Positions 23,955 through 36,185 are shown, counted from the first letter of the stretch. The stretch is 64,000 nt of DNA from Cristatella mucedo (GCA_009760855.2 WPIO01000004.1:4644001-4708000), one strand, 5' to 3'. Made by a program: numbers and translations. The notes: generated by a model not told the origin, from the sequence alone.

Positions 23955-24330
23955 CGTGCAGGCACGGCCTCAAGGCAAATACCAGGCTTGGTCATGCGAT
24001 GCTACTAGATCGAAATTGTCCATTTGTCCGACCCCTGTTCCTTGCCTGATAGAATTGAATGTCATGCAATAGCATTCTGACTGGTGCCGGATTGAAGTTG
24101 AGATTAGGCACCCGAAGGCTCCAATAGCCTGGGGCACATGATGTCTGCTATCCGCTACTTCATAATAATAATAATAATAACACACCTGATAAAGCACCCT
24201 CAGAGAACTCAATCTCTTTCTAGGCGCTTTACATTTGCTGCAAAGGAAGCATGATTGGATGGTTAGTAGTAGCATGCTCAATAAACAACAAGAATAATAT
24301 CTCCCCCGTTCTATGTGAAGCTTCAAGTAG
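23955..24330 (-). repeat. right arm of the large inverted repeat
   Basis: Reverse complement of 22862-23110, lengthened by a family-A tail insertion (about 24155-24290) between ACTTGAAGCTTCACAT and GAAGTAGC. The spacer between the arms is about 845 bases. The outer end overlaps the last codons of the open frame 24997-24323. Confidence 0.85.
24155..24290 (-). mobile_element. LINE family A tail inserted in the repeat arm
   Basis: AAT run, hairpin and GCTTTACATTTGCTGCAAAGG on the plus strand. It is absent from the left arm, so the insertion post-dates the inverted duplication. Confidence 0.82.
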
Positions 24331-24997
24331 TATTACTAGAGGCTTTTAAATCAACCTGAATGCTCAGTAGCTCGAAACACAGCCGCCTTCCAAATTTCTG
24401 CAGGGGGGACTGGGTAAGCACTTTTTTGAGGTATGCAACTATAACACCAGCCCTCTGCGAAGCATTCCCCGAGGTATCAGGCAAGATCAGCCAGCCATAT
24501 AAGTACCGACAAATCTCCAATAGGAAGCCGATGAACCTGTGCCAGAGCCAGACGGCAGGCACTCGCAGAGCACAGACTAGCAACCGTTAGCCTATCAAAT
24601 CGTCTACTAACAGCTGCTCTGGAAATGACACTACTATATCAAAACAACCGGAATCTAGCTTACTGAGGCTAGCCTGATGACAACTTAAGTGGCTCACGTT
24701 TTGAAGACGGTTGGGAAGCCTGTAGGAAAATATGGGCCGGCCTAGGTCATCCAGCCATTCAAGAAAAAGCAGAAATTCAACAGTGCACAGTGAACGATGA
24801 GCAAAGGTTAACTTGAAAGGATTACCGCAGTCCTGCTGCTGATGCAACATCACAACCAGCTCAGCCCACCTAAATATCGCCAGGTGGGTTAAAAGCTCAG
24901 CACAAGCTGCACCATACCACGGTCTGCCGACCACCTTTTTCAGTGTGTTAGCCCCCCTCTCCCCATGCGAATTGAACTTTTTACAAATATGTAACAA
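24323..24997 (-). other. 225-codon open frame with one stop, unknown product
   Basis: One minus-strand frame runs 225 codons with a single TAA (24589-24587). It reads AELLTHLAIFRWAELVVMLH, CTVEFLLFLEWLDDLGRP and, after the stop, WHRFIGFLLEICRYLYGWL and VIVAYLKKVLTQS. The composition is hydrophobic and helical. It may be a decayed retrocopy, or several small exons whose frames coincide: acceptor-like TTTTCCTACAG and CATTTCCAG lie inside. It ends within the inverted-repeat arm. I do not recognise the family. Confidence 0.3.
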
Positions 24998-25341
24998 ATA
25001 AGAAATAAATGAGAACGAGTAAACAAATAATTTTTACATACCAAAATGTTGAGTATTGTTGGGCGTACAGAGGCTGGCAGTTACAGTACTGTACATGGAG
25101 TACAATTGGGAGGAGGTTGAGGAAGAATCGGACGATTTTGCTGGAAGATCATCGACTCCCAATCCTCTAAACCCTCGTCATTGATAGATGGCTGAGGTGA
25201 ATCAGCTGCTTTGCTGGTGGATGGTTAGAGCTCACTCGTTTCTATTTTGATGAAATAAGAATCGGGTTTTGGATGCTTTGTTTGTTTCTCCTTTCTTGGA
25301 GGATTTCTCGATAACAGGCAAGAATATTGTTAACTTGCCTT
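24998..25341. other. AT-rich intronic stretch
   Basis: Intron 1 of the RADIL-like gene. Splice-like signals occur (minus-strand acceptor TCCATGTACAG and donor GTATGT around 25030-25085), but no frame is convincing. Confidence 0.35.
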
Positions 25342-25491
25342 TTAAGTTTTAAGGTATCGTTCAAAGTTGCAATCATTTTTTCTAGCAACTGCATTCGTGA
25401 GCAGTAGAAGAGATGCGATGCAGTAAAGTAATAAAGTAGTGAGTGATAAAATCACAACAAAAAGCAAGAGATCGACCTGAACTCCTCTTAC

Positions 25492-25752
25492 CTTGAGCAA
25501 GTCGAGCGAGCAAGAAAGAGCCCTCACCACCCACAGTGCATAGCTGTCAGATATAGTTTTCTTCCTGATGTTTTTGGCATTGTAAAATCCACTGACCGCA
25601 TGAGAGCTTGTGGGGCTGCGGTCGGCATGTGCCAACAGATAGCCTAATAGAGAATAGGTCGGTGTCGACTTCTCGTCGAAATGCAGTGCTGTCGTCAGGA
25701 GCACCGGAGCGCTACGATCGGGAGCCGTAAGAACTTTGGAAGCAGAAGGCAA
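25492..25752 (-). other. candidate internal exon, unknown product
   Basis: An open minus-strand frame of 87 codons ends at an excellent donor, CTCAAG|GTAAGA (25491). It reads STPTYSLLGYLLAHADRSP, then GFYNAKNIRKKTISDSYA and VRALSCSLDLLK. A possible acceptor (TTCTGCTTCCAAAG) lies near 25717. It is on the same strand as the RADIL-like gene but unrelated to RA, FHA, DIL or PDZ. It may belong to a gene nested in intron 1 or be a chance frame. Confidence 0.35.
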
Positions 25753-26394
25753 ACCGGATTTCGGCAGAGAGTATGTTTAGGGGATCAGAGATTGGCTTTC
25801 AGTCTTGGCCCTAGTGTGTGGGCCCGGATAGTAACTGGGTTCGCTACCACGGCTATTCTGTTGACAGGTGCAGCATGCCCCTCCCAATGTGATGTACGTC
25901 CCGGTTGTTGGAGGTTAACTGTACTCACCTCTTCCATTAGTAACCCACCTGACTAAATAGTTTCCTCTGCCTTGCTCGTGTGTTCTCACTCGCATGGCAC
26001 TATTGACACGGTGGCAACGGTGCAGATTACAAGGACGCTCTTCTGTTAGTTAAAAGCAAGCATTTTGTCTATTCCCCTGGTATTCCGGACATTCTACGTA
26101 CGGTTCCGATTTACCGATAGAGACCGCTTGGCGGGAAGCGGTTTTCGTTTACCCCCCCCCCCCCACAATTGTCCTTAATCCGGACCTCGGCGATGCTTTT
26201 TGTGAAATGAAAACCCATGGAAACCCCAGCTGCTAAACTAGATGCTCGAAAGTGGTGTGGCAGACAAATCAGTGGCGGCCACTCGCGTGGCTACCGTTCT
26301 TCACTGCGAAGTCCGGCTGCACTGGAGCTATTGGAACAGTTTATGCATGATCTAACAGTCTAGCAGCAATGATCCAGGCAAGGTTCTAGAAAAG

Positions 26395-28190
26395 ATCTAA
26401 GTCAATGAGGCCTTTTGGCACTTTGTACGATTAAAAGACGAGTCGTACAAAGTGGAGACAAGATAATGATCACCACAAACGCAGGAAGATTTCGTTGGGC
26501 ACGCTTGGCCGTTTGGCTTGAAGGTGAGAAGCGAGATCTTTCAAATGCACCTGCATGAAACAGTTGGTGATCTGAGTGGAGTGGTCCGTGTGGTTGGTGA
26601 CAATTCTGGTATTGGGACGAGGTGACACGCAGCAGGAAGCAAACTGAGACCACGATCAAAACTTGGCTGGACTAGAGATGCATTGCATCAAGCAGCATAT
26701 TAAACTGAATAGTGCCAAGGCAGCTAGCTGTCAAGCAAGTCAGATCGAGTGACCATCACGGGACACATACTCTCCAAGGAAGGCATACCAGCAGACCCGG
26801 AGAACGTGAAGGCAATTGTCGATACGCCTCCTCCCGCTGATGCTGTGGCCGTTCGACAGTACGATGGTATGGTAAAATATCAGGTTCGTTTTGTACCAGA
26901 GCAATCCTCAGATCTGGCACCACTACGGTAGCTCACCAAGAAGGATGTCGAATGGTCCTCGGACCATAAATGCCAGCTTGCCTTGACAGAGGTTAAAGAG
27001 AAACAGCCTGTCCTCTCGACCGCTTCGACCCGACCAAAAAGGTCTTAGCTTGCGGGTTGACTGCAGCAAGCCGAGCATTGGTACTTGTCTACTACAGGGC
27101 GGCAGACCCGTGGGGTATGGGCACATATACAAAAAGAACTGCTAGCAGATGTTTACGATTTAGAGCTCTTTAACCAGTAGAGCTTTAGTAGAGAAGTCAT
27201 CGCTCACAACGACCACTCTCCGTTGACCAGCATACTAGAGAAACCTCATAGCCAAGCACCGAAGAGGCTGCAGGCGCTAATCATTGCACCTTTATCGATA
27301 CTATGTGATACTGCAGTACGTGCCAGATGCAACTGCACGTCCCAGATGTGCTGAGTCGTGCATTTCCCATTGCCAATGAGGCTTGCCAACGCTTGCTGTG
27401 CATCGATGCTCTATCTATGGCCACTACCAGGGACATTTCTGAAATAGCTGATGCAACCAACCGAGATAGGTGTCTGGTCAGACTACAGCAGCTTATAACT
27501 GCTGGTTTCCCTCAACTCAAACGTGATCTATTGCCGGAACATTCGACGTTATTATCGTGTACAGGATGTCCTGAGCCACCAAGATGGCATGGTATTGAAA
27601 GGTAAGTGCATGGTGATTCAATTGGAAAAACGGGAAACGATGCTGAAGCGCCTGCACTCTGCTCACATGGGATGCGACAGCATGAAGAGCAGGGCCTGCA
27701 AGATATACTGGCCATGCATGGCAAGCAGCCTACAGCCAAGAACTGCATTGCTTGCCAAACGATAAAGCTAATGCAGCCAAAAGAGAATACCACAAGACGA
27801 TGGCGGACCGTGGAAAAAGGTGTCTGTGGACATCTTTGATTTTGATGGTCGGCAGTACCTACTGCTGTCGACTACTTCACGAAGTTTATTGAGGTCTACA
27901 GGCTTGAAAAGACAACGTTGGCCTGTGTAGATCTGCATCTGGAAGCCCACTTTTCATGTTATGGCATCCCAATGGAGTTGGTCACTGCCAACGAACCACA
28001 GCATAGATCGGCAATATTCCGACGGTCTACTGGGGAGTGGCACGTACAGCACATCGCAGCTTAACCATTCTTTCCTCACTCTAGTGGAAGGCCGAGTCGG
28101 CGGTCATAATAGTGAAACAAATAATGCAGAAGGATAGCCAAGACAACTCGGGTCACTGCACTACAATCATTTTATATCCTATCTCAATGT
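26395..28190 (+). mobile_element. Ty3/Gypsy LTR-retrotransposon pol relic
   Basis: Pol blocks occur in order but in several frames. The RT palm reads GRFRWARLPFGLKVRSEIFQ with the catalytic box decayed to VVGDN. GHILSKEGIPADPENVKAIV follows (RT thumb), then RNase H remnants, DVLSRAF and an integrase zinc finger (HSAHMGCDSMK, CIACQ). The integrase core reads VDYFTKFIEVYRLEKT, VTANEPQ in place of TDNGPQ, and HSSGKAESAV. No LTRs are seen. Catalytic residues are lost and stops are frequent, so it is dead. A LINE copy begins at its right edge. It belongs to the chromosomal retrotransposon class, not to a free virus. Confidence 0.85.
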
Positions 28191-28234
28191 GAGACTCCAG
28201 AGTATGAACATAAGATCATCCGAGGAACCATTTA

Positions 28235-29385
28235 AGTATGAGGTACCTCAGGACTCTGTGCTTTTCTCTTCACAGTTTATACTTTCCCTCTTGCCGATGT
28301 GATTGCCAGACAAAATCTAGGCTTTCATTTCTATGCAGATGGCACTCAGTTGTACAATTGCTCAGATCCCTCCCAGCCCTCCAGCACGTCAAATTCTCTC
28401 AACTCCCTTGCTGTATGTATTGATGACTTCTGCACATGGATGGCAGCAAAAGTTCTCAAATTGAATGACAATAAAACCAACTAATTAGTTGTGGGAAAAC
28501 CCATTATGACTCAGAAATTGGAAAGTCTAATACTCAAAATCAGCTTTGCCAGCATATTTATTGTTGCATCTTCACGAGATCTAGGTGTCCTATTCCAAAA
28601 TGACCTGTCACTAGACGACCACATCAGCAAAACAGTACTTTAAGCTACATAACATTGCTCAAATTCCGGTAGAATTGTTTAGACAGGGATACTAAATCCA
28701 AATTGGTTCATGTATTTGTGACATCCCACCTCGACTTCTGAAACTCACTGCTTGCTGGTATACCGGTCAATCAGGTGCTTACAGTTAGTGCAAAACTCAG
28801 CAGCAGCTAGGCTTTTCTGTTGCTAGTGTCGCAATTATCACATCACGGTAGCCGAACTGCACTGGCTCTCAATCAAGCAGCACATCGACTTCAATATTTT
28901 GTCACTCACTTGTAGGTCCCTTAATTTCCTGGCTACCGTCTACCTATCAGAAATACTCCCTCGCGAGGTTATGCATCGTGCCACCCATTTTTCTGAATCA
29001 AATCGTTTAACTACACCTTGTAAGAACTTCGAATCCTTTAGAGACAGCTTCTTTAGTTTGTATGCTCCCAAAGACACTTGCTCCCGACTGATGTCACGAC
29101 ATATCCCCGACTTGACAACTTTTAAAACGAAGCTAAAACGTACCTCTGTTGACATTATTTGATAGGTTCTTGTGATTTGTCCTGTATGTGCTTATGCATG
29201 CTGACATTATGGGTGCTACCACTAACCACATGTACATGTTAACACTGCATGTCGCCCTAACCATGTTTTGCTTGTTCACATTGAGCATGTTACCACTAAC
29301 CGTTCGATCATGCTTCTTTACAGTACTTTTAAAGTACATAGAAAGAAATTAAGTTCCCTGTGGGCACTATATAAATGTATTTATG
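28235..29385 (+). mobile_element. LINE family A copy, decayed
   Basis: It begins in the RT core near GVPQ/FTVYTLPLADVIA (CTTTTCTCTTCACAGTTTAT) and keeps FHFYADGTQLYNCSDPSQP, in which the catalytic ADD has become ADG. It continues through the C-terminal region to the hairpin tail. Many frameshifts. Confidence 0.85.
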
Positions 29386-30224
29386 TTTTTTTTAATTTCT
29401 GGCCACTCTGGAGACTCCAGACATACCTCGGCAGGATTCACAGTGCAGTCTAGCCCAAATGATGTTTGGCAGGCTGGACCCCTCTATCGTCCACCTCAAC
29501 TGTCCATCACCACCAACATTTTGCCACCAACATCCAACAATGGCCAGACGTCTATTGGCAGCAGCCACGGCAGCTAGAGGCCGAGCAGTTGTCAAAAGGC
29601 TCGATGACTCGAGATCACTCTCGATGACTCAAGAGCATGAGATCTAAGCCTGCTCAGCATAGGCCAAGCTATCCACTACAGGACCGTGCCTTCTGACGAG
29701 CAGTGTCGAGAAGGCACCATCGAGGCAGTCCAAGGGCAACGGGTCCTATCCAGGACCGTCCAGGAACCATCTACCGGTGAAACCGGCCGCATATAATTAA
29801 CCCAACCCAAAAACAGCAGAGCAAGCTCACATAGACATAGACGTCACTCCACGTCACTCCTCCTCGGTGCAATGCCAGGGAGCCATCGAGCAATGAACAT
29901 AATTCACCTCTAACAAATGAGAAAGAAATCGCCATTCTACTTGGAGAGGAAACCAGCACAGATACACCTATAACACATCCATCTCGGCCAATATGACCTC
30001 GGCCAGCTCCAATATGACAAAGGGATTGTGTACTCTCCTGACAAAGGGGAATGTTGACAGATTAAGCTTGCCCCTCCCATTGCTACATAACTCCCTACTT
30101 CGGGAGAGCCAATGTACAAGACACTCCCCGGATGACCCATCTCGACTTCTGTAAGAACTACTTCCCCACCAGGTTAGGCATATTTCCTGCTCCTCTTACT
30201 CAAATCGTTCAGCCTGTGGAATGT
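29386..30224. other. gene-free intronic stretch
   Basis: Intron 1 of the RADIL-like gene. No recognisable feature. Confidence 0.5.
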
Positions 30225-30530
30225 AATGTAATGTATCTCCGTCTGCAACTCCACAAAGTCATGAAGACCATGTGGGTGTTACGCAGGAGAGTTTTGTATA
30301 GAGCACTCACAGCCTAAGCAGCTTTCGGTACGCAATCGGTAGCCAACAGACTTCGTCTCGCGCAACAAAGAGAAAGTGAGTAGCATAGCAGAGTCAGGAG
30401 AGCAGTTGAGGTAGTGAGTAGCATGGAAGTAGCAGCTCAGGACAGCTGAAAAGGATGAGCCATAGTCGGCAGGTAGTTGTCGTTGCGTAAGAATTGTGGA
30501 AGCGAGTTCCACAGTCTAGGACCTGCAGAG
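30225..30530 (-). mobile_element. LINE family B 3' end, antisense
   Basis: The complement of GGAGATACATTACATTAC is at the left edge. The C-terminal frame 30512-30279 follows, with [20 protein letters not shown] and the terminal [10 protein letters not shown]. Confidence 0.87.
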
Positions 30531-30534
30531 ACTA

Positions 30535-30860
30535 GAAACCAACCACAAATCCTTTGGAGACCGCACTCGTTTAGTTTGCATGCTCCCGAAGCCTGGAACT
30601 TGCACCAGACTTACGTCACGACATCCCAAGACATCTAATAGGAAGCTTAAAACACACCTGTTTCACACAGCATTTGATGGGTGCTTGTGACTTATCCTTT
30701 GTATGCTTATGCATGCTGACACTGTGCGTGTTACCATTAACCATATTGTACATGCTGACATCGTACATGCTACCAATAACCATATGGTCATGCTTCTTTT
30801 GCAGCATATGTAAAGTGCCTAAAAAGAGATTAAGCACCCTGAAGGTGCTAAACAAATGTG
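30535..30860 (+). mobile_element. LINE family A 3' end
   Basis: CCTTTGGAGACCGCACTCG, GCCTGGAACTTGCACC, 3'UTR and a divergent hairpin tail ending near CTAAACAAATG. Confidence 0.8.
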
Positions 30861-30861
30861 T

Positions 30862-31010
30862 TGGCTCGGCCCAGTAGTTAAGGTGCTCGTCCAGACCAAG
30901 CTCTGGCCAAGGTCGTGGGCTTGAGCCCAGTGGCATATTCGAAGTACCTGTATAGAGATTAAGTTCTCTTAGGGCACTATGCAAATGAGTTATAGTATTG
31001 CTATTATTGC
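30862..31010 (+). mobile_element. tRNA-derived SINE, type 1
   Basis: GTAGTTAAGGTGCTCG, GTCGTGGGCTTGAGCCC, GTATAGAGATTAAGTTCTC and GGGCACTATGCAAATGA, joined directly to the preceding LINE tail. Confidence 0.82.
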
Positions 31011-31202
31011 TATTATATCCAGCCTCGTGCACAACAGAGGGTGGCACACCTAATGGACAGCAGGACAGCCTCTGCTGGTCTCTCTTGGGAAGCATCCTCC
31101 ATTCTTTCCTTTGAAGTATGTGCCTGGGCCTAGCAGGCCCCAACCTGCATGATGGGAGTGGCATCGCTTACGGCAGACCTAGATTGTAAAGCCGGCTGGG
31201 CT

Positions 31203-31607
31203 TCATGCATGACAGCCCATCCGGATGACGTCGGCCAGGGCATATGTCAGCTCGGGGAAGACCGACCAACTGTTTGGAAGCTGCCTCAGCAGTAATAGGC
31301 TAGCTTTTCGGGTTGCCATCGTGTCCCCAAAATCGCTTGGGCACTGAGCATTACCGACCACCGACGATTGTGGCACATTACCGTCGACTGGCCAAAATCC
31401 TACGGGAAAAGCGTATGGAATTCGATCACGGGTAATTTCCAGTTTAGAGTCGGCTTGCTCGACCACCGGACAGCCGTCTTCGGCTGTATGCACGAACAGC
31501 AAAGACCAGCCAGCTATGGTGAGCAAACCTGGGACAGCTACACGTGGACCCATCCCCCATCTCCCCTGTGACTGCCAGCAATTACGAAAATTCCGAGACT
31601 CTACCAC
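31203..31607 (-). other. 134-codon open frame, unknown
   Basis: An uninterrupted minus-strand frame reads PGLLTIAGWSLLFVHTAEDG, DSKLEITRDRIPYAFPVGFW and SVFPELTYALADVIRM before a TGA. It is locally GC-rich. No known domain, and no clear splice pair. Possibly an exon of an unidentified nested gene, possibly chance. Confidence 0.2.
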
Positions 31608-31639
31608 CGAGGCTCAGTTCTCGGACAAATGGCTTAACA

Positions 31640-31705
31640 TTTTGCAGCAAATGTAAAGCACCTAGAAAGAGATTTGAGTTCTCTTAGGGCACTTTATCAA
31701 CAGTA
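31640..31705 (+). mobile_element. LINE-type 3' tail fragment
   Basis: TTTGCAGCAAATGTAAAGCACC, then a hairpin with TTGAGTTCTCTTAGGG. Only the tail is present. Confidence 0.75.
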
Positions 31706-32489
31706 AATCGTTAGTGTCAACATTGGTTGGGAGTACGACTCATAGCACTGCATTACCCTGCCTTTGAAAAAGAATTGAAAAAGATTGCTCTGAATTCGAG
31801 ACCTCGTAAGTCCGGCCACCCGATCTCTGCTCGAAGAGTTAAAGGGAAGGAAAATCCCTGCAACTCTGCTCCGACTTGGAGCTCACGATGAAAACAATTC
31901 TCGCGATCCAATGCCATTAATAGGTTCTCGAGAATTACAGAGACAAGACAAAACAACCCAGCTCTGCTAAATTTTTGAATTTTGAAAGGATATCAATTTT
32001 GCATGATTGAAGGCTGCTATGGCTACCTCAGACCGAGCCAGCTATCAGGCTTGACAAAGCTAGATGTCTGAGGCTAATTGGGGGCCTAATCTGAAATTCA
32101 GCTTGCCATTAAGCCAATAGCAACAGCTTCCACGATGGTGGCTTCAAGAGCAGATGCCCAGCAGGCAGCAACGCCCGGCAACTTCCTGTGCAAATACGTA
32201 GAGTTAGAATCTGTGTATCATCACTACCGAATGCTGAACACAGCTCTTTCGGCATCACTGTCAATTAAGTGGCTTGTGGTTCTAGCCTGTCATTACGCGA
32301 CCACCCCCGACACTTGAGCCCAGCAATATTCCTCCAGCACTCGGTGAAGAGTTCCTAAGCAACCGGAATTTGGACGGCAATCAGTCGTGTAGGGTGAGTC
32401 TTTTGTGAGATTTGTGGAGGACAGTTGGTGTTCTGCTGGGAGTGCATCGGGTCCAATTGCAATGTCTTTTGCAAGTAGTCTAGAAATTC
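31706..32489. other. gene-free intronic stretch
   Basis: Intron 1 of the RADIL-like gene. No recognisable feature. Confidence 0.5.
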
Positions 32490-32774
32490 AACTACCTTCT
32501 ACACCTATTTAGGACAGCATTTAGTGGGTCCCTGTGATTCGTCCTTGATGTGTTTATGCATGCTCACACTGTGCATGCTGCCACTAACCACATTTGCATA
32601 CAGACCCTGTGCATGTCACCCCTAACCGTGTTATTCATGTTGCTTGTTTATCAAGCATGATTTTACTCACCATTCAATTGCATTTCCCTTTGCAGAAAAT
32701 GTAAAGCGCCTAGCGAGAGATTAAGTTCTCTGAGGACGCTTTATCAAGTGCATTATTATTATTATTATTATTAA
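32490..32774 (+). mobile_element. LINE family A 3' end
   Basis: CACCTATTTAGGACAGCATT, then 3'UTR, hairpin and ATT units. Close to the 17335 copy. Confidence 0.87.
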
Positions 32775-32869
32775 AACAGATTGATCTAATGAACGATTCA
32801 AAGTTACATTAGTCATCAATCCAAGTCAGCAATCTAAATTCCTGATACCCAGCTAAACAGCATACTCAC

Positions 32870-33132
32870 ACCAGGTGCTTGCCAACTGCAATGTAATCGG
32901 CCTGCATTGGATCGCTCATCATTTGAATGGGGCTGCTGAGGACACGAATCTGCATTGCAACTGTGCCAGTGGGTGCTTCGGCTGTCTGGCACATTGCAGC
33001 TCCAGCATACCCAGAAGATAGAAAGATCAACGGGTCAATGTCGTCACTGACTGCCTCACTGCCTACGTCCCTGTATAGACAGCACCTAACTGCTGCAATG
33101 GATGCTGGATCGAAAGCTACTAATGCTTTTTC
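32870..33132 (-). other. candidate internal exon, unknown product
   Basis: A 263-base open stretch lies between a plausible acceptor (ATTAGCTTCTAG) and a strong donor (GT|GTGAGTATG). Phase is 0 in and 2 out. The peptide reads EKALVAFDPASIAAVRCCLY, IDPLIFLSSGYAGAAMCQ, APTGTVAMQIRVLSSPIQ and QADYIAVGKHL. It looks more protein-like than most chance frames here. It lies in intron 1 of the RADIL-like gene, same strand. I do not recognise the family. Confidence 0.35.
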
Positions 33133-33534
33133 CTAGAAGCTAATAGACCAAGCCGGTGAACTGTGCGCAGGTTCACTACTGGCGAAATGCGAAAAGCATT
33201 ATGCCGATAGGGATGGCCAGGATTACACCAAGCAGGGTAACAGGTGCTGTAACCTTGCTAGAGGCAGCCAATCAGTGAATGGCTTAATTAAAGGGCATGT
33301 CATGCTGCTGGCTATTGATGTATTCCTTCGCATAGGTACAAGGAGCCAATGCTCCGATGTTACCAACAAAAGCAATGCACAGCGGAAGGAAGCTGTAAGG
33401 CACGAATCAGCATCTAGACATAATAATGCATAACTTAGTTCCTCAACTCTTGCAATAGAAACCTATCTCGCTGGCGATTCTGGTGCCTCTTTGCCAAGCT
33501 TGCTTGGCTGCTACTTCAAAGGTACCTACTTCTT

Positions 33535-34650
33535 TGAATGCACTCCTATGCACACTATAGGCTGCCATTTTTATGCAGAGGTAAGCGGCTGTAGTTGGGC
33601 TTTAATTCCTCTCTCCCCCTATCTTACATAACGTAAATTCCTTTCCAGCCAGTATTTATAACGTTTGCACAAGGACAGCAGCAAACTTTCTCATATAGAA
33701 TTGAGTATAAAACCAGCTTACATTTCATTGGCAATCCTAGTGTTACCCAGAAACTGGAATCCCTAACCCTCAAATGGGTTTGGCCAGTATAGCACCTATA
33801 GCACATGCACACGAATCCGGGTGTCCTTTTCTAAAGCGACCTTTTACAAGATGCCCACATCAGCTCAACAGTCTAAGTCTGCCAACGTTCAGCTACGCAA
33901 CAATGCTAGATTTTTCTCGCCTTAAGCAAGGATACCAAATAAGCCATTCGATATATTTACTATATCTCATCTCGACTTCTGTAACTCAATGCTTGCAGAT
34001 CTGCTGGCCTATGCAATCAGGTGCTTAAGTATAATTCATCTGCATAGCGCCTTAAGAGAACTTAATCTCTATTCAGGCGCTTCACATATGTCACGGGGCT
34101 CAAGCCCACGTCCGTAGCCAGACCTTGGTCGGGGCGAGCACCTTAATCACTGGGCCAAACCAGTAGTCATGCTTTTCTGTCGTGAGCTTCGCAGTTGCCA
34201 TATCACACCACTTCCCACCGACCTGCAGGGGCTCTCCATATAGCAGGCATTGGCTACAAAGTTCTGTCACTCACTCCGGCCTACCTTTCTAAAATATGTC
34301 CTAATCAGGCCAAGCGTCGTTCTACCCTTTCTTTGGACTCCGGTCGTTCATCTAAAGCATGCTCGAATCTTTTGATGACCTTGCCTTTAGTGGATATGCT
34401 CCCGACGCATGGAACTCAATTTCGACTGAGGGCATATAAAAAGAAGCTAAAAACACACCAGCTCCTCGCAGCCTTTGATCTGCCTACGTGCATTGTTCTT
34501 GGTGGATTCTTGCATGCTGCCACTCTGCATGCTGTCACTAACCAAACTGCCATGCTTTCTTTGCAGCATAAGTGACGTGCCTACGAATAGATCTAGCGTC
34601 GTTCTATCAGGGTGCAATTTAAATACATTATTATTATTATTATTATTATT
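33535..34650 (+). mobile_element. LINE family A copy split by a SINE
   Basis: The RT C-terminal region (ATGCAGAGG..., CCAGTGTTACCCAGAAACTGG) is interrupted at about 34025-34166. It resumes at TCATGCTTTTCTGTCGTGAG and ends in ATT units at 34628-34650. Decayed. Confidence 0.82.
34025..34166 (-). mobile_element. tRNA-derived SINE, type 1, nested in LINE A
   Basis: Antisense copy: AGCGCCTTAAGAGAACTTAA, GGGGCTCAAGCCCACG and CCTTGGTCGGGGCGAGCACC. The LINE sequence continues on both sides. Confidence 0.87.
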
Positions 34651-34833
34651 AACCAATACAATTAAATTCTTCTGTGTTCAGTGGAGTTAATGCCTCATGC
34701 TAAAGACAGCACACCGGAAATCATTGGATATTAAGTGCTACGAAAAATGCTACCATGAAAACGACCACCTTGGCCTTGAGGCTCTCTAGGTAACAGCCAG
34801 ATATGGACAAATTAGTATAAGGGAATTAATACT

Positions 34834-35318
<485 letters not shown>

Positions 35319-35474
35319 CCTGTCACTATATCCCCAAATCTGTTTTTCTTTATTCTGTCCAACGTCTGGCTTTTTCTTGGTTTCTCCAAATTGTAATACC
35401 AATGAACTTAAGAGCTTCACCGGATCAAACCTGCCTGTTTCACGCCATTATTCCATTCGCGGCTGTTCGGTGGT

Positions 35475-35765
35475 GATGGAAGACCTTTGGCGACAAAAGT
35501 TTTTGCTATGCACGTCCTAGACTGCAGAACTCACTTCCACAACTCTCAGCATCGTCTCTTGCTGTCTGGCAGCACATCTTTTGACGGTCCTGTGCTACTG
35601 CTTCCATGCACTTACTCGACTGTGCCCTTAACTCAGCTAGGCTTCTCACCTTCTCTGCGTTACAAGGGATGGAATATGTTGGCTCTCCTATGCGCACCGA
35701 AAGGCACTTTTGGCTTTGAGCGGCACAATATAAACATTTGCCGCATAATAGCTACCACTCGGTTA
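35475..35765 (+). mobile_element. LINE family B fragment
   Basis: GACCTTTGGCGACAAAAG, CCTAGACTGCAGAACTCACT and GGCTTTGAGCGGCAC correspond to the end of the family-B ORF. Strongly decayed. Confidence 0.72.
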
Positions 35766-35775
35766 TAATAATAAC

Positions 35776-35920
35776 ATAATAACTTATTTATATAGCGCCC
35801 CAAGAGAACTTAATTTCTATTCAGGCGCTTCACATATGCCTCGGGGCTCGAGCCCACGACCTCAGCCAGACCTTGGTCGGGGCGAGCACCCCAGCTGCCG
35901 GACCAAACCAGCTCGGCGGT
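35776..35920 (-). mobile_element. tRNA-derived SINE, type 1
   Basis: Antisense, nearly identical to 5123-5265: TATAGCGCCCCAAGAGAACT, CCTCGGGGCTCGAGCCCACG, GGTCGGGGCGAGCACC and CCAAACCAGCTCGGCG. Confidence 0.9.
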
Positions 35921-36059
35921 TCTTGAGGCTTTGCGGAGTGACAGACTGAGATACATAGATATGTGCATGCATACCGAGTGCATATGCGGCTACCCCAACT
36001 CATCATTTTTTAGTTTTGCTGATCCATACCGTACTTCGATCCATTAAGCCCAATATATG

Positions 36060-36185
36060 CTGCGGTGGTTTGGTCATGGGTAAGGTGCTCGCCTTTAACA
36101 ACCAAGGTCGTGGGCTCGAGCCCCTGCGACACGTGTAAAATGCCTGGATAGAGATTAAGGGTGCTATACAAATGAATTATATTTT
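36060..36185 (+). mobile_element. tRNA-derived SINE, type 1 variant
   Basis: GGTTTGGTCATGGGTAAGGT, GTCGTGGGCTCGAGCCCC, then GATAGAGATTAAGGGTGC: the hairpin loop is shortened. Confidence 0.85.
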
